Positions 24,406 to 37,249 of a stretch of 64,000 bases of DNA are shown in pieces (within the stretch, counting starts at the first letter, position 1; each line of letters begins with the position of its first letter). The position numbers and the translations under genes were made by a program. The notes under the pieces are model-generated. The model ran no database searches and was not told where the DNA came from. It saw only the letters and a program-made list of their open reading frames with translations. The DNA comes from Plectrocnemia conspersa (Eukaryota > Arthropoda > Insecta > Trichoptera > Polycentropodidae), in assembly GCA_009617715.1 (NCBI GenBank), contig VTFK01000159.1, positions 682,001-746,000 on the forward strand, read 5' to 3'.

Positions 24406-26647
24406 ATCAGCGTGAGAATCTAATTAGGACGTAAATCAGCCGATAGACCCTTTAGAGTACATACAATAAAAACAAGGGTACACGAATATAACATGTTTGA
24501 AAAAGAACACACCGACGGGTCAGAATATATTTGTCATGCCGTACGAGCATAATTCTGACACAATTCTGACACATCTCAATCGTTCATCAATTTAAAATAT
24601 GTTTACAGACACAGGTGATAACTTAGAAACGCAATGGTCACATCCAGACCTGTAATCGATCGTGGCAGCAAAATTAAGTGAGCCCTAAATCTCCTTTTGA
24701 AGGGGTCCATGTATTTAAAAACGCTGTTAAAGCCCAAAATAAATATAGTAAATGTCCTTTATACAATGTGCTTCATTAAAAAAATGTGAATTATAAATAA
24801 ATTTAATATAATACGATTTCACTAAAATTAGTTTAACCCAATCTACACGGTCAATAAATTCTGAAACATTCCACACAACGCGCGTATTTGCATTCCTCGA
24901 ATGTATTAATATTCACTATATCCGCTTGTACCAAATCGATTATAACAATCAAACCAGAAAGTATTTTCAGCAATTTCCAAAAATATCAACACTCTTCGCT
25001 TATGAAAAATAAAGTTCTGACAGCAATTTGATTGTTGGGTGATCAATCATTGTCAGTAATATATTTACTTTACTGATTAATTAAATATATTACCAAATTG
25101 ATCAATTTTATAATATATGCTATAAATTAAAACATTTTATATTAAAATGCGCTTAATGAATATTACAATATGTAAATATTAAACTGCTCTGTTTTAACTG
25201 TTTGATCAACGAAGCGTTTTTAATTTATTATAGGCGCAATAGAAATTCCATGAAAAGCAAATATTTATTAATTAAATTGCATCGACTCTGAAAGCTGTAC
25301 AGCGCTCGTTGTTATCTTAACAATTATATAGTATTGTGAGATCTTAAACTCTTAAAGTATTATACATTCAGTCATTATATCACAATTTTATTTAAAGTAA
25401 ATAAAAAAAATCGAAGCATGTCTTCGTCGCCACTTTTACAGCCGAGACTTTATTGCGGCGCTGCGCTTCGCAATATAGATTACATTTTTACTTCAACGCT
25501 TCGGTTATAGTGTTTTAAGCTGAAAAATGTATTAATGCACTTAGCTCGTTAATGAAAAAATATATACTATATGAAAATATAAAGCCAACTGAGAATTTAC
25601 GACGCCGTAAAGTTAAAGCCGCATTACAGTAAACGCGCTACGACGGACGCATCGCAATGCACTCGTTATACAACTCGTGGCGATTATACAACTGTAATAA
25701 AGTAGGTTTGGTTTACTGTATTATAATACGTATATATGAGACAATTAACATAAGGGAAAATTACAAACGAGCGTCAAAAGGTGAACGAGGCGTCGTGTCG
25801 TTAAATACCTTTTTTAAATAAAGACAGACGATGTGATAATTAACCATTTAAAAGAAATATAAAATTAAGTGAAAGGTTAATTAAAATACTTATTAAATAT
25901 ACTTACTTATTTAAAATAAAAAATGTTGAATTGCTCAATCATATACGATTATAATATATTGTAAAACTTGCATTTCGTTTTAACATGTACCATTTGGCGA
26001 TAAATGTAATATAAAAAATTGGATAAATAAGCTCGTCTCCTAACTCCAAAAAATATTGTAGAATCCGGATTTATATGCATATCTAGCTACCAGTGGCTTT
26101 TTTCTCCTTGTTTTTATATTTTTATATATCGTTATATTATTAAAATATCAATTTTATTTGCGCTTAACGATCGATGAATTTCATAAAAACTGTTGAAATT
26201 CCACAATTGTTATTTATGAATGATAAGGCAATCACACGCTTTGCACCTGTTAGGCTCTGAAAAATAGAACTGATGCGAGACTTTATCGTGTTGGAATCAA
26301 GAAACTCGTTCTAAATCCATTAGGGTGAAAATGTGTAGTTATTATAATTTATTCTAAAAATTAAGTTCTTCATAAATATATTCCCGACATTGTTTACGAA
26401 TATCCTTTGATGGATATAATACATCGTACATAGCGTTATTATTCGTACACTTGTAAATTAAATTATATAATTTAGATAACACAACTAAATGTACGTTTTC
26501 TGGAAATTCTTATAAAACAAGAAACCTTTTATCTGCAAGATTTTATCGTCAGTTGTTTTCTTTTAATTTACTGCTAATTAACATCAATCTTATCCGAGTT
26601 GTCCCGATAATTCCGCGCGTGGCTATCCTCTGCCATTTTGTGGACGG

Positions 26648-26700
26648 TCGTAATTAAACAGCAGTGGAAAGTTTCAAACTTTCTTCAGCCTTAATTACGA
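26648..26700. other. Compact nested hairpin
   Basis: TCGTAATTAA (26648-26657) pairs perfectly with TTAATTACGA (26691-26700). Nested inside, GAAAGTTT (26667-26674) pairs with AAACTTTC (26676-26683). The two stems are separated by an internal loop of 9 and 7 bases. The outer arms also contain TAATTA homeodomain-type sites in inverted orientation. Confidence 0.5.
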
Positions 26701-26940
26701 ACTTGTTGAATATTGATAAAAACTGGAGACTTTATGGCTTAATTGTCTAAAAAGAGAACACTGTTAACCCATATTAATTAACGAACACGTTTTTTACGAG
26801 TGAACTGAAACACGCGCATAAAAGGGTTTAAATTCGACCAGACCAATTAAACTGTCTATAAATTGAGCAATTAATTATATGATAAATAATTATTGAATAC
26901 ATTTATATAAGACGGTGTTTATTATGAAAGTAATGTCAGT

Positions 26941-26978
26941 TATTTTCTTTTAATTCCACCATACCATATCAGGTGAGT
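26941..26978 (+). promoter_or_regulatory. Candidate second ratchet point in the 23-kb intron
   Basis: CAG at 26970-26972 is followed immediately by GTGAGT at 26973-26978. The upstream bases TATTTTCTTTTAATTCCACC are pyrimidine-rich, but the last 12 bases before the CAG contain several purines, so this acceptor is weaker than the one at 152. It would divide the intron into about 7.1 kb and 16.1 kb. Confidence 0.35.
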
Positions 26979-27469
26979 GTTAACTAGTTTCATGTCAACG
27001 TTATGTACTGTTAACAGGTGCAATAATGCTTTGATATAAACGATAGGAACTATCACATTTCTTTCACAACGTGACGTTTCACATTGGTTTGCTTTGATAA
27101 TATATTTGTCAAAAGTAACGGTTATTCTTAAGTTATTTCACAATAGAAAACCAGTTTCTTATTGATTGTTCCTATTGTTATAATAAATTGATAAACATTT
27201 ACTATTATTTATTATAATTCGAATATTGCTTTTTAATGTATTAAATGCGCAATTTCATTTCAGATCTTTGCATATTTATTATTTATAAAAAAAAATATTT
27301 AATTAATTATTTATACGGTAATTAATTTTCCACAGAATTCAATATATTTAGTGGTTCTTCTGGTTCTCGATTTAATTTGAAAGGGTTGCAAAGTCAGTCA
27401 CTTTGATCCTATAAAACTTATATTTGATCTAATTCTCAAGATGCTCATTTCCTGATCTTTAAAAATGCA

Positions 27470-27900
27470 CAAGTGTCACCCACTATTCATAAAAAGGGTG
27501 ACAGATTTTGCATAAAAACCCATAGACCAGTTGCAGTTCCGGTTATTTTTATTTAATACTTATTCATAGATACGTTTTCAGTCACTATCGTTAAATTTTA
27601 TTGGACCACCTGTTCCACTGTTACTAACTTTCTATCTTACACCAAAAGAATACGTAATATATACGAATTTTGTGAAGCCCTTTGACAAGGTTTGTCACGG
27701 GTTATTAATTAAAAAATTGTCGGGCCTCGTTGCTCGGATTATTTAACTCGGTTATTCTCTAGTTATTTGAACGATCGTAGTTTATAACCTGTGGCGGTTG
27801 ATTGTCAAAATATTATATTACACCTTCGGGGGTTCCTCAAGAGTCTGCTTTCCACGTTATTCATTAATGACATAAATATAGCAGTTACACATTGATATTT
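27470..27900 (+). pseudogene. Decayed LINE reverse transcriptase fragment (family II)
   Basis: Plus-strand frames give HKKGDRFCIKTHRPVAVPVI (RT region 1-2, usually KGDR...NYRPIS), then FDKVCHGLLIKKLSG (motif A surroundings, F.KVDH..L..KL). After that come TPSGVPQ (here as TPSGGSS in one frame, readable as G-VPQES) and LFINDINIAVTH before the catalytic block. Several frameshifts and stops are present. The nucleotide sequence closely parallels the minus-strand fragment at 51840-52140 (both have CACACCTTCGGGGGTT-like and CATTAATGACATAAATA words). Confidence 0.7.
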
Positions 27901-30900
27901 TCAAAAAAATAAAACTATTCTTGAGAAATTTTAGTTTTGAATTCCAAAATGTTTTCGAAAATTACGTTTTATATTATTTATAGTGGCACTATGATCCTAA
28001 TTTATTTTGTATAAATTATAAAATTGACACTCTATGAAGTTATGTAGAGTTATAAATTTTTAGATGAGTGAAATAAAAGTTATAATTTAATTAAAAATAT
28101 TATTCCGTTCGTATTAAAATGATTTATATACGACTTATGCATATTTTTGTAGAATAAAAATATAAATATAGTATATATAACAGTGCTACATTAATCATTT
28201 GAGTTAGGTGTAAAAAATACATTTTAGCCTTATTTATAATCAGACACGTTTCGAGTTTTTACCTAAGTAATTTATTTTTTTCTAAAAGACAAATTCCGTT
28301 GTCTGGAAAATATCAAAAATGGTGTCACAATTTTTTTAAAACGCATCTCAAAAAAACCATCCCATATTTAATATGTATATATATTAAATATACGAGTAAT
28401 AAGATGCTCCCTGTCATTATTTACTCACTAAAAGCTTTGAATTATTAACGGCAAAAATAATTGTAAATAACGAAGAAAATGCGCATCCCTAAGGCATTTA
28501 TTTACACAGCCTTCAATATTATCTCATTAGGTGGGTAAGCATAAATTTCGAGATAATCACAACACACGTCATCTACTACTATACAGAAAATATTAACACA
28601 TTTTAATGATTATATAAATATCTTGCCTAGATATTTTTTAATGCTAGATATATGTAGAAGAGGGAATGAGTTAATTACATTTATCTTGTAAATAGACTTC
28701 AATTTAAATTTTATGTTTATTGCCTTTCCGTATATAAAAATTGTTTGCGTTTTAAATTAGACGTTTCTGTTCGTGGGTTTTATAGATTTCGAATCTCGAA
28801 TCGTATCAAGGGTTCGTTTTATATTTACGTTTGCGAAATATAAGTAAAAGTTTATATATGTATGTGTGTGTTTGTATATACTATGTTTTCATGGAACGTT
28901 CATTCTTGATTCTTATTATTGCGTTGGGTCCATTTATGGAAAAATGACATTTTAAAAAGCCGAAACCTGTATTTTAAAAAGGCAAAGGGAAAACTCTTGA
29001 GCGTGGAATTGGTATGTAGGGGGTCTGGTAAATTACTTTAGAATACATTTTATGATAAGTCAGTTATTTAGTATTGTATTGATCTTATTTACAGCAGAGC
29101 TTTTGGTTACGCATTTTAATTATGATTTTCATATTTTTTGTATATTAAAATTAAAAAAAAAAACTAACAAAGCTGAGCTTAACGTGAAATTTTATATAAT
29201 TTAATTTAAGCTTTGTGATATATGTTTTAACGACTATGTTGTATATGTAACAATGCCATTAAAAAAGCTCTTGGTATTAGTGGAGCTTTAAAGTTTTCCA
29301 ATATTAACCCTTTATCAGATCTATCAAAGCAGTACCGCGTCGCAGTGGAGCTGGTATTCTTGACGCGGTTAATGACCATATTAATTTTCCATACATGAAA
29401 CTTTATTTGTACATTGACTATACTTTAATAAAATCAATATATATGTACATATATTTAGACGATTCTTAGTGTTTTTCTAATAACCTAACAAAATTCCTCT
29501 TAAATTCATTAAGTTCATATTTTTTTCCATCATCTTTCATTTGGATGATGTTCTTCGTCTCTTTTTTTGTTCCCTGCGACACCACACGACATTTAAAAAA
29601 TGTCGGTTATATATATGTCTCGGTCGCCACGGGGGCACGCGTTCATTCATCAGCGCCAGCATAATTAATTATTTGGTCCAGCGGTGATGCTGTTGCCCAC
29701 GTGTATGAAAAATATGCCCCCGTCAAGGTTCCATATTATTTAAATGGACCATCGTCTCCGATGTCGACCACACAATTCTTGCATTTTGTAATTAACGTTT
29801 GCATTGCATGGGCGTTTCACAGAAAGTACCCACGAAGGCTTTTCTTTATACGTATATTATCTCAAGGGCTTCAAAAAAACGCTCACACAAATAAATGAAT
29901 TTAGTAAATTTTTACATTTAAAAATAATATACGATGCATTTGCTCCAGTTGCGAAGTATGATATTATCATACAGACAAACATATAAATTTTAAAACTTTT
30001 GACCTATAAAACCAGAGTGCTAGATGTGTAATTTTACCTTTTTGAAAGTACTTAAAAACGTACGTTAAAGGTTACTAATAATAAAAATGCTCTACTTCAG
30101 CAAGACTCTTAAAATGTTAATTAACTTTACTAGTTAGTGTCCTAATTTGTAAAGCAGTACGTTTGCGTAATATAAATTATCTCATATAAAATATTACCTT
30201 ATTGAAACATGAATTATCTCGTCCTCTATAAAGTTTCAAAGTAATATATTTCAATGAGTGCAATATAAAGTCTTAGTTTATATTGATATTGTTATATGTA
30301 TTTTATATTATTATTAATAAAGTACTAAGCGCTGAAATAAATTACTTAACTCTATACACTTACAATTGATATTGCATTATGTACTACATTTTCTGTGGCT
30401 TTAAAAAGTTTTCCACTTGAATTTATTCATGTTTATGACGTGCTTTACAAATAGTATCTACAACATTTATACAAACATGTCTCGTGCAATATGTATGCGA
30501 GTAACGGAAGAGCTAAAATGACGATGATTTATATTGTTGGTAAACGCCGCAGCATTTTGATATTCCCAAAACGAACAGACAATACTATAAATCATCCTAA
30601 ATTTGTACGTCTTGAAGTCGATAGTACATTTTCATCAAAGCAACGGTCTCATAGGACATTTCACGTATAATATACGAGTAAGATTGACAATAGTAACATT
30701 TATTTAAAATATATGATACTTATCGATACTTGCACTTTGTATGTTCAATATATGACAGTTGGTTTAAAGCTTTAGAAATTAAACGTCACGTCTACTTTCA
30801 GAGATTTAAAAGTCGCAAATCGAGAAAATATTGAATTTCCTTCATTCTTGTGCACATATCGACGTATTTCTCTCTCTCTCTCTTTATCAAATGTCACGCT

Positions 30901-33220
30901 CGAGAGGAAATGAAACTTTTCCGTGCTGGAATATTATTTTTGCAATATTAACTCACCTCAGTTACGCGGTTCACAAAGAATTTACATAGCCGTAAAATAT
31001 TGGCAAAGGGCACTAGAGAACAATTGGGTCACTGGTTTTAAACTGAGGATAACGTGGAATCTAATTAAGACCTTGTAAAGAAACTAGAGCCTCCATTTCC
31101 TTGCTTTACTTTAATTGAACCAATGCAAAAGCACCCCAAGGGAATATCGAGACGATGAATAAGTTTTTTTTTATTTACAACCTCTATCAAGATTAGAGTT
31201 ATTCAATTTAAATGTTAATTTGCTCTCTTTATAGGTGCGAAATGCTGTATAACTATCTTATATGGATGAATACTACAATATTCTTTGAAATTCGTAAAAC
31301 AGATTTTTCGGTTATAATCAAGGCTTTCAATAGCGAAGCATATATTTTACAGTACTATCATATTTTGGTATAGTATAACAGTATTTTTTAATGGTAACAA
31401 AACTATATACTTAGATTAGTGACTAATAGAGACAATACTTTGCTTTAACATTGTGTAAATAGATTTAGTAATTGATATATTTTTAATTTATATAATATTT
31501 AATATTTTATTACGGAATAAAAATCTATAATATTAGAAATACACACATCCGACAGTTAATTTCCTCAAATAAACGACTAATTAACACCCCTCCATCAAAA
31601 GTTTCCTGTTGTTAGTCATAAGTTCAAATGCTCTTCATATTTTATGCTCTACTATAAATGCTTAGCCTTTTCGGAATTCACGGCAACTCGAACTTTCGAA
31701 ACTTGCGCATGTTTTACTCTACTTTGTTCGGTTTGAAAGCCAAACATGTCAACCGCACTGCCGAAACGCTAAACGACTCGTACGATAATGTCAACATCGT
31801 CGGCATACCTTAGCCAAGAGACAATAGGCTTTCTTGTAATCCCTGTACTTACACAACATTTCTGCGAAATACAATTAATCCGCTAGCAACAAGTAAAACC
31901 TTAGAGAACTACCTATAAATACATGTGTTGATGTGTATACATTCGCATTAAGAAACCATCGATATCGATATAATATCAAAGGGTCGTAATTTGTTATATT
32001 TACTTTGATATATTTTTTTGGTTGTAGTATTCAAATATAGTATATATTAAAATTAGATTCATAACCATTAATATTTATCGTATCTTATTTATGACAATCT
32101 CTCGTCGAATACATTGTATATTCAAACAGATTACATTAAATCGATTTCTAAATTTATCAACAAGGCTAGTCAAGCGTTGGTAAGTATCGTTGACAGTCGT
32201 TGATCGAATCAGAGTGTGTGACAAGTTTGACTTTCTAAGCTCAACAAAGACATAGGAAAATGTGCAACGCACTGTCCGCGTGCTTTACAAAACGAGGACC
32301 GGTTCGTTTCTCACGTGCTCGAGTTTACTTAATTACTGCGATCGTATAAATGGACTATCTTAATTATTCTCAAAGCATCTCGTTCAACTTGTGAGAAGCC
32401 GCCGCCTAAGGAATTTTTAAAAGTTTTCAACAAATGTCTGCCAAGGCAACTGGACCAATTTCGCACATGTTGGAAAAATCGCGCATGAGTCACAGTTTCC
32501 TAATCGTCCAGATAATTGGGCATTTATAAGGTTGATTCAATAAATAAATGCCGACATTCTTATACGTATGAATATGCAGCTTTTTCTTGGTATATAAAAT
32601 TAAAATCTCATTTTGCAACATAATTTATTACATTAGATTCACATATAAACACTTCGTGTATTATCTAGGTCAAAATAAAATAAATGTCATACCATGTTTT
32701 ACCTGTCTTTATTTCTAACTCTTAGTCTTTTCCACCATATGACAAATCTGTGTGAAAAATAAAACACTTCCAATAATCAAAAATCCACTTCAACACATTG
32801 CATTTATTAATGTAGGTTCAATTTTAATTTATTGTAATACATATTGAATATTTCATTACATTAAGGCATTATTGTTTATCGATGGTTTTCATTAATTTGA
32901 AATGAGAATTCACATTTATGGATCGATCTACTTCGATTGATTACAGAGTGTCGAGTTACAAAGGAATTTTGGGTTCCCATATTTATAACCGAACCGTAAA
33001 ATATTGTATTAACAACTGTTGCTAGTTTACATTTTTTATTTTTCTAAGAAGATAAAGATAAAAAATTAAGTTCGCCGACAGGCACATTTTAGGGAATATC
33101 TCTGTGGAAAACCCCTATATATTTTTGGAGCAGTGTCTTTTGATTTGATTATAATTCTTAGATTTCCAATAAAATGCAAACCTACTAAAATATTAGACAT
33201 TTTTTTGCAATTCAAATACT
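27901..33220. other. Intronic stretch, nothing firmly recognised
   Basis: Mostly AT-rich. A small stem ACCGCGTC/GACGCGGT lies at about 29334-29369, GC-richer patches at 29540-29880 and 32270-32520, and a (TC)n microsatellite at 30870-30884. Frames of 60-65 codons near 29701-29986 and 32075-32272 show no domain. Confidence 0.45.
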
Positions 33221-33271
33221 TGTTTGTCATGTTTGTCATGTGTTTATGCTTTATTTATGCTTTATTTATTT

Positions 33272-33306
33272 ACATATTATGTTATGAAATTCATAACATA
33301 ATATGT
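33272..33306. repeat. 35-bp near-perfect palindrome at the LINE 5' junction
   Basis: Arms ACATATTATGTTATGAA and its exact complement flank one central base. The palindrome ends six bases before the first recognisable LINE codon at 33312. Just upstream are tandem TTTGTCATG and TATGCTTTATT repeats. Confidence 0.85.
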
Positions 33307-34955
33307 AATTTAAAAAAGGAACTAGTACTGATGAACTAGATATAAATATAATTAAAGAAACATGGGAAATAATAGGAACTAAATTAAATTATTTAATAAA
33401 TAAAGCACTCTCCTTAGGAGAAATGCCTGAAAATTTAAAGATTGCTACTATTGTACCTATACCTAAAATAAAAAAAATAGTAAAAAAAGTTAAAGAAATG
33501 AGACCAATCAACATGCTACCGTGTATAGAAAAAATAATAGAAGAAGTAGTAATCAAACAATTAAAGGAATTTATTACTTCTCAAAACATAATATGTGAAC
33601 AACAATCGGGATTCAGAGAAAAGCATTCCACTGAAACTGCATTACAAGTAGTGATAAATGATTGGCTATTGGCTAAGGATACAAACAAAATCATTGGAGC
33701 AGTTTTCTTGGATTTCAAGAGAGCCTTCGAAACAATAGACAGAAAAATAATGTTAAAGAAATTGGAGAGTATAGGTATAAGTGATATAGTTTTAAGATGG
33801 TTTAATAATTACTTATATAAAAGAAAACAAAAAAGTTAAAATAAATAATGTATATTCTGAAGAGAAATTAGTGTCTTATGGAGTACCACAAAGGGTCTAA
33901 ATTGGGACCATTGTTATTTGTTTTGTATATTAATGATATAGTTAATAACGTGAAAAAAATGTAAAATTCATCTATTTGCGGATGACACATTAATGTATTG
34001 CATAGGTGATAACATTAAAGAAATTGTAAATAATTTAAATAATGAATTAAGTATATTAGAAATATGGTTAAAGAATAATGTACTTAAATTAAATGAGAAT
34101 AAAACTAAATGTATGTTTATTAATTATAAAAATGTGTTAGATAATAGTACCAAAATAGTAATAAATAACTCTAGTATAGAAATAGTGGATAATATAAAAT
34201 ATTTAGGAGTAATTGTTGATATAAAATTAAATTTTAAAGAACATTGTAATTACATATTAAAAAAAATTAGTAGAAAAATAGGTTTATTATCTAGATTAAG
34301 AAATATATTAAGTATAAATACAAAAAAAATAATTTACAATAGTATAATATTGCCCCATTTTAATTATTGTGCAACACTATTAAACATGTTAAATAAATTA
34401 GATAAACAAATGTTGCAAAAAAATTACAAAATAGGGCAATGAGAGTAATTTTAAATAAAAATAGATTAACTAATTGTAAAAGTATGATTGATAGATTAGA
34501 ATGGTTGAATGTTCAAGAAATATTGAATATGAATGTTTTAGTATTTATATATAAGTTAGAAAATAATATATTACCAAAATATTTTAATAAGTATTTAATA
34601 AGAAATAAAGATGTACATAAATATAATACTAGAAATAGAGAAAATTTAAAGAAAATTAAGTATAAGAAAACGAGTACGGCTAGGGGAATTATGTACGGAG
34701 GTTTTGATTTATATAATAGTATTCCAAGAGAAATCCGAAACAGCAAAAATATAACGGGTTTCATAAATGGAATAAAAAAACACCTTCGTACATATAGAAA
34801 TAAATTATAATATTAAGACTTTATTATTGTATTTTTTCATTTTTTCTTTCTGTTATGTATTTTTTATATATTTTTATATATGTTTACTAAAATTGTTAGA
34901 TGTAAAGATTAGCTTTTAAGCTAAATAAATTAATAAAATAAATAATAATAATTTA
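33307..34955 (+). mobile_element. 5'-truncated non-LTR retrotransposon (CR1/Jockey-group LINE)
   Basis: The element begins inside the reverse transcriptase (about 33312) and lacks the endonuclease, so it is 5'-truncated. After the stop at 34808-34810 follows a short T-rich 3' UTR ending in AATAAATTAATAAAATAAAT-like A-rich repeats at about 34920-34955, the usual LINE tail. It lies in the sense orientation of the host gene. I could not define a target-site duplication. Confidence 0.8.
33312..34810 (+). pseudogene. LINE reverse transcriptase ORF broken by frameshifts
   Basis: The order of motifs is: MPENLKIATIVPIPK and RPINMLPCIEKIIEE (RT fingers), EQQSGFREKHSTETAL, FLDFKRAFETIDR (motif A), YGVPQ/GSKLGPLLF (motif B), HLFADDT (motif C, catalytic Asp pair), then NENKTKC, IKYLGVIVD.KLNFKEH (thumb) and the C-terminal block TSTARGIMYGGFDLYNSIPR. 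There are frame breaks near 33833, 33893, 33960 and 34420, each at a run of identical bases. Between breaks there are no internal stops over about 500 codons, so it is a recent insertion. Family placement (CR1/L2/Jockey group) is by motif style only. Confidence 0.85.
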
Positions 34956-35135
34956 TATATTATGCGTTGTTCTAAAGTATTTTGGAAATTGATAAATTTC
35001 CTAATGCTCAAACTAAGTGTTGACACTTAAATATATTATCAATGTTTTAAAAATTATGAACATTAAATTTATGTTGCCATAATAAATGATCATGTAGTTA
35101 TAATGTAATCCATAAAAACGGGCTATTAGATATTA
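34956..35135. other. Intronic spacer between LINE and hAT element
   Basis: AT-rich; nothing recognised. Confidence 0.5.
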
Positions 35136-35143
35136 ATTCTGAC

Positions 35144-35807
35144 TAGGGATTCCAATCCCGGGCCAAAATTTTGATCCCGGGATTTCGGTATTGCAATTAG
35201 TCGATCCCGGGATCCCGGGACCAGTCCCGGGATAATTTTCATGTTATTTTATCGATAAAAATAATTTAAAATGAATAAAACAATATATTTTTACATCTGT
35301 TTTTTATAACGTACAATATATAAAGTACGTATAATTTTAGTCTTGGACTTAAAATAAAAAATAATATAATAAAAATAAAAAAGGGAAGGTCTTATATATT
35401 TATTTGAGAAGAAAAAAATGAACTTTTGACAATGTATGTACATACTATGTACATTCATAGACACAATTAATTGAAAACATTATTTTGAATAAAACTCACG
35501 AAGTAACATCAAAGCATCAAGTGTTTTATCATTTAGCCATGATCTGATTTTGGTTCCTAAGCAGCCTGCTGCTGAAAAAGCACGTTCAGACTCACAGCCT
35601 CAAAGATTCACAGATGACATGTGCAACTCGCGCAAGTTTGTACACGAAATATAACGATGTTGTCAATAATAATTCGATTGTGCTTGATAAATCAACCAAT
35701 CCGAAAAATTCGGGATTATGTTTTATAATCCCGGGACTCGTCGGGTATTGAAAATCGTCCGGGATCCCGGGATCCCGGGATTCGGGATCCCGGGATTGGA
35801 ATCCCTA
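35144..35807 (-). mobile_element. Non-autonomous hAT transposon with perfect ends
   Basis: The left end TAGGGATTCCAATCCCGGG and right end are perfect 19-bp inverted repeats. They are flanked by an identical 8-bp duplication ATTCTGAC (35136-35143 and 35808-35815), the target size of hAT transposases. Subterminal regions carry repeated GATCCCGGGATCCCGGGA-type words, likely transposase binding sites. The 664-bp body is mostly AT-rich and keeps only the C-terminal end of a transposase on the minus strand. The intact ends and duplication suggest a recent insertion by an autonomous relative. Confidence 0.95.
35480..35599 (-). pseudogene. hAT transposase C-terminal (dimerisation domain) remnant
   Basis: This is a 39-codon open stretch ending in TAA at 35480-35482. 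It reads ESERAFSAAGCLGTKIRSWL then NDKTLDALMLLREFYSK. SERAFSAAG and LDALMLLR are signature motifs of the hAT C-terminal dimerisation domain. The catalytic core and zinc finger are deleted. The frame is closed upstream by TGA at 35600-35602. Confidence 0.85.
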
Positions 35808-35815
35808 ATTCTGAC

Positions 35816-37249
35816 CATTCAATATATTGCAAGTACTTACGTTTTTTTATAATGAACTGAGCATTTAATGTAAATACCGTTCATTAAAATTAAAATACTG
35901 TAAGAGTCTATTAAAATATTGACTACACACAAACCTTTGATTAGTGTTCCGCGACGCGAAAAAGGTTGGAAAACACTACTCTAAATATACATACGTGATT
36001 TCTACCTTTTGAAATTTACGGTCTAATACGTTTGGGTTTGTTTATTCGACTAAGCTGAATCTCATTCCAATCATATTATTTGCTTTGCAATCATTTCTTC
36101 GAGGCCAACATTTGGCCTATTATTTTGTGAGTACTGACTAAATTATTATTTATTTCGTCTCAAATACCTATGTTTTATAACATTACTACAATTAGCGATT
36201 TTATAAACCTTATTTTATATATTATATATGTATTAACATAGTATAGCAAATTCACATAAAATAAATATAAATATAAAAATAATATAATAAACGTGTTTGT
36301 ATTATAGTTTTTTATTTATTAAAATATCGAGAAAAATTACATAATTATCAAATAAAATATTTTGTTACAAAATTTTGCTTCAATATAGCTTTTCACTCTG
36401 TTTTAATATCCATTTACCAATAAACGTAATTATAGCATGTATGAGAACCATAGTTACTTTTTGAACAAATCTGATCTATTTTTAAAATCAATAGTAATAG
36501 TAAAACATTTCATATGTTATATTTGAAACACATTTAATATAAATTTTATATGACGTGACATTTTAACAATCTAGTATTTTTTTAATAAAAAAGTATCTAG
36601 AATGCATCATAATTCGATTATCTTGGCTTTCTACACTTATGCCACTTTGTCGATGTATCGGTTAACACTCGAACGATTTTATTACCCATTATGTTGTACT
36701 TCGTTAAAACATCTCAATCGTCTCATGCACTTCTTGACCCGTAAACTGTACGACGAACCCAAACAAAGGATGCCTTTCAATCGATAATCGAAAATTATCG
36801 CATGGAACTAAACAGACTTATTTTTACACTTATGTTATAAATTAACCATTAAAAATAATAACCGCCAAACATGGACACAAGTAAATAATAAATTATGGCC
36901 CTTTTCTGGCACTGATAAATTAAAATCCGTGTCGAATGACCCACATTTGTATTAAATCTTTGTGTTGCTTATAGTTTTCACGCTTTCTTCGATGTATTGT
37001 TGTTTCGAACAATGTAATAAACAATATATGATTAAATGGGTCATATAAGTTAACATTTTAATGTTTTTTTGCTATTTAAACAGTTAAGATGTTTTAAAAA
37101 AACACAAGTAATCTAAGAATATTTTTCACAACTCGATTAGATAATATCTTATTAACTAATAATATTATATTTAAAATAAAAACATTATTGTTAGAAAAAA
37201 ATACAGGAAGCATATGTTTTTCTTGAATATATATTGTATATATAATATT
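35816..37249. other. AT-rich intronic stretch, nothing recognised
   Basis: No coding, repeat or RNA feature. A 61-codon frame at 36602-36787 has no domain. Confidence 0.5.

Larger units (their letters stand above)
24406..27465. other. Intronic stretch; small inverted repeats and one strong hairpin
   Basis: At 25625-25634 and 25711-25720, TACAGTAAAC and GTTTACTGTA form a perfect 10-bp inverted pair beginning with TA, as in tiny Tc1/mariner-like MITEs. A hairpin lies at 26648-26700. The rest is AT-rich without coding signs. Confidence 0.4.
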
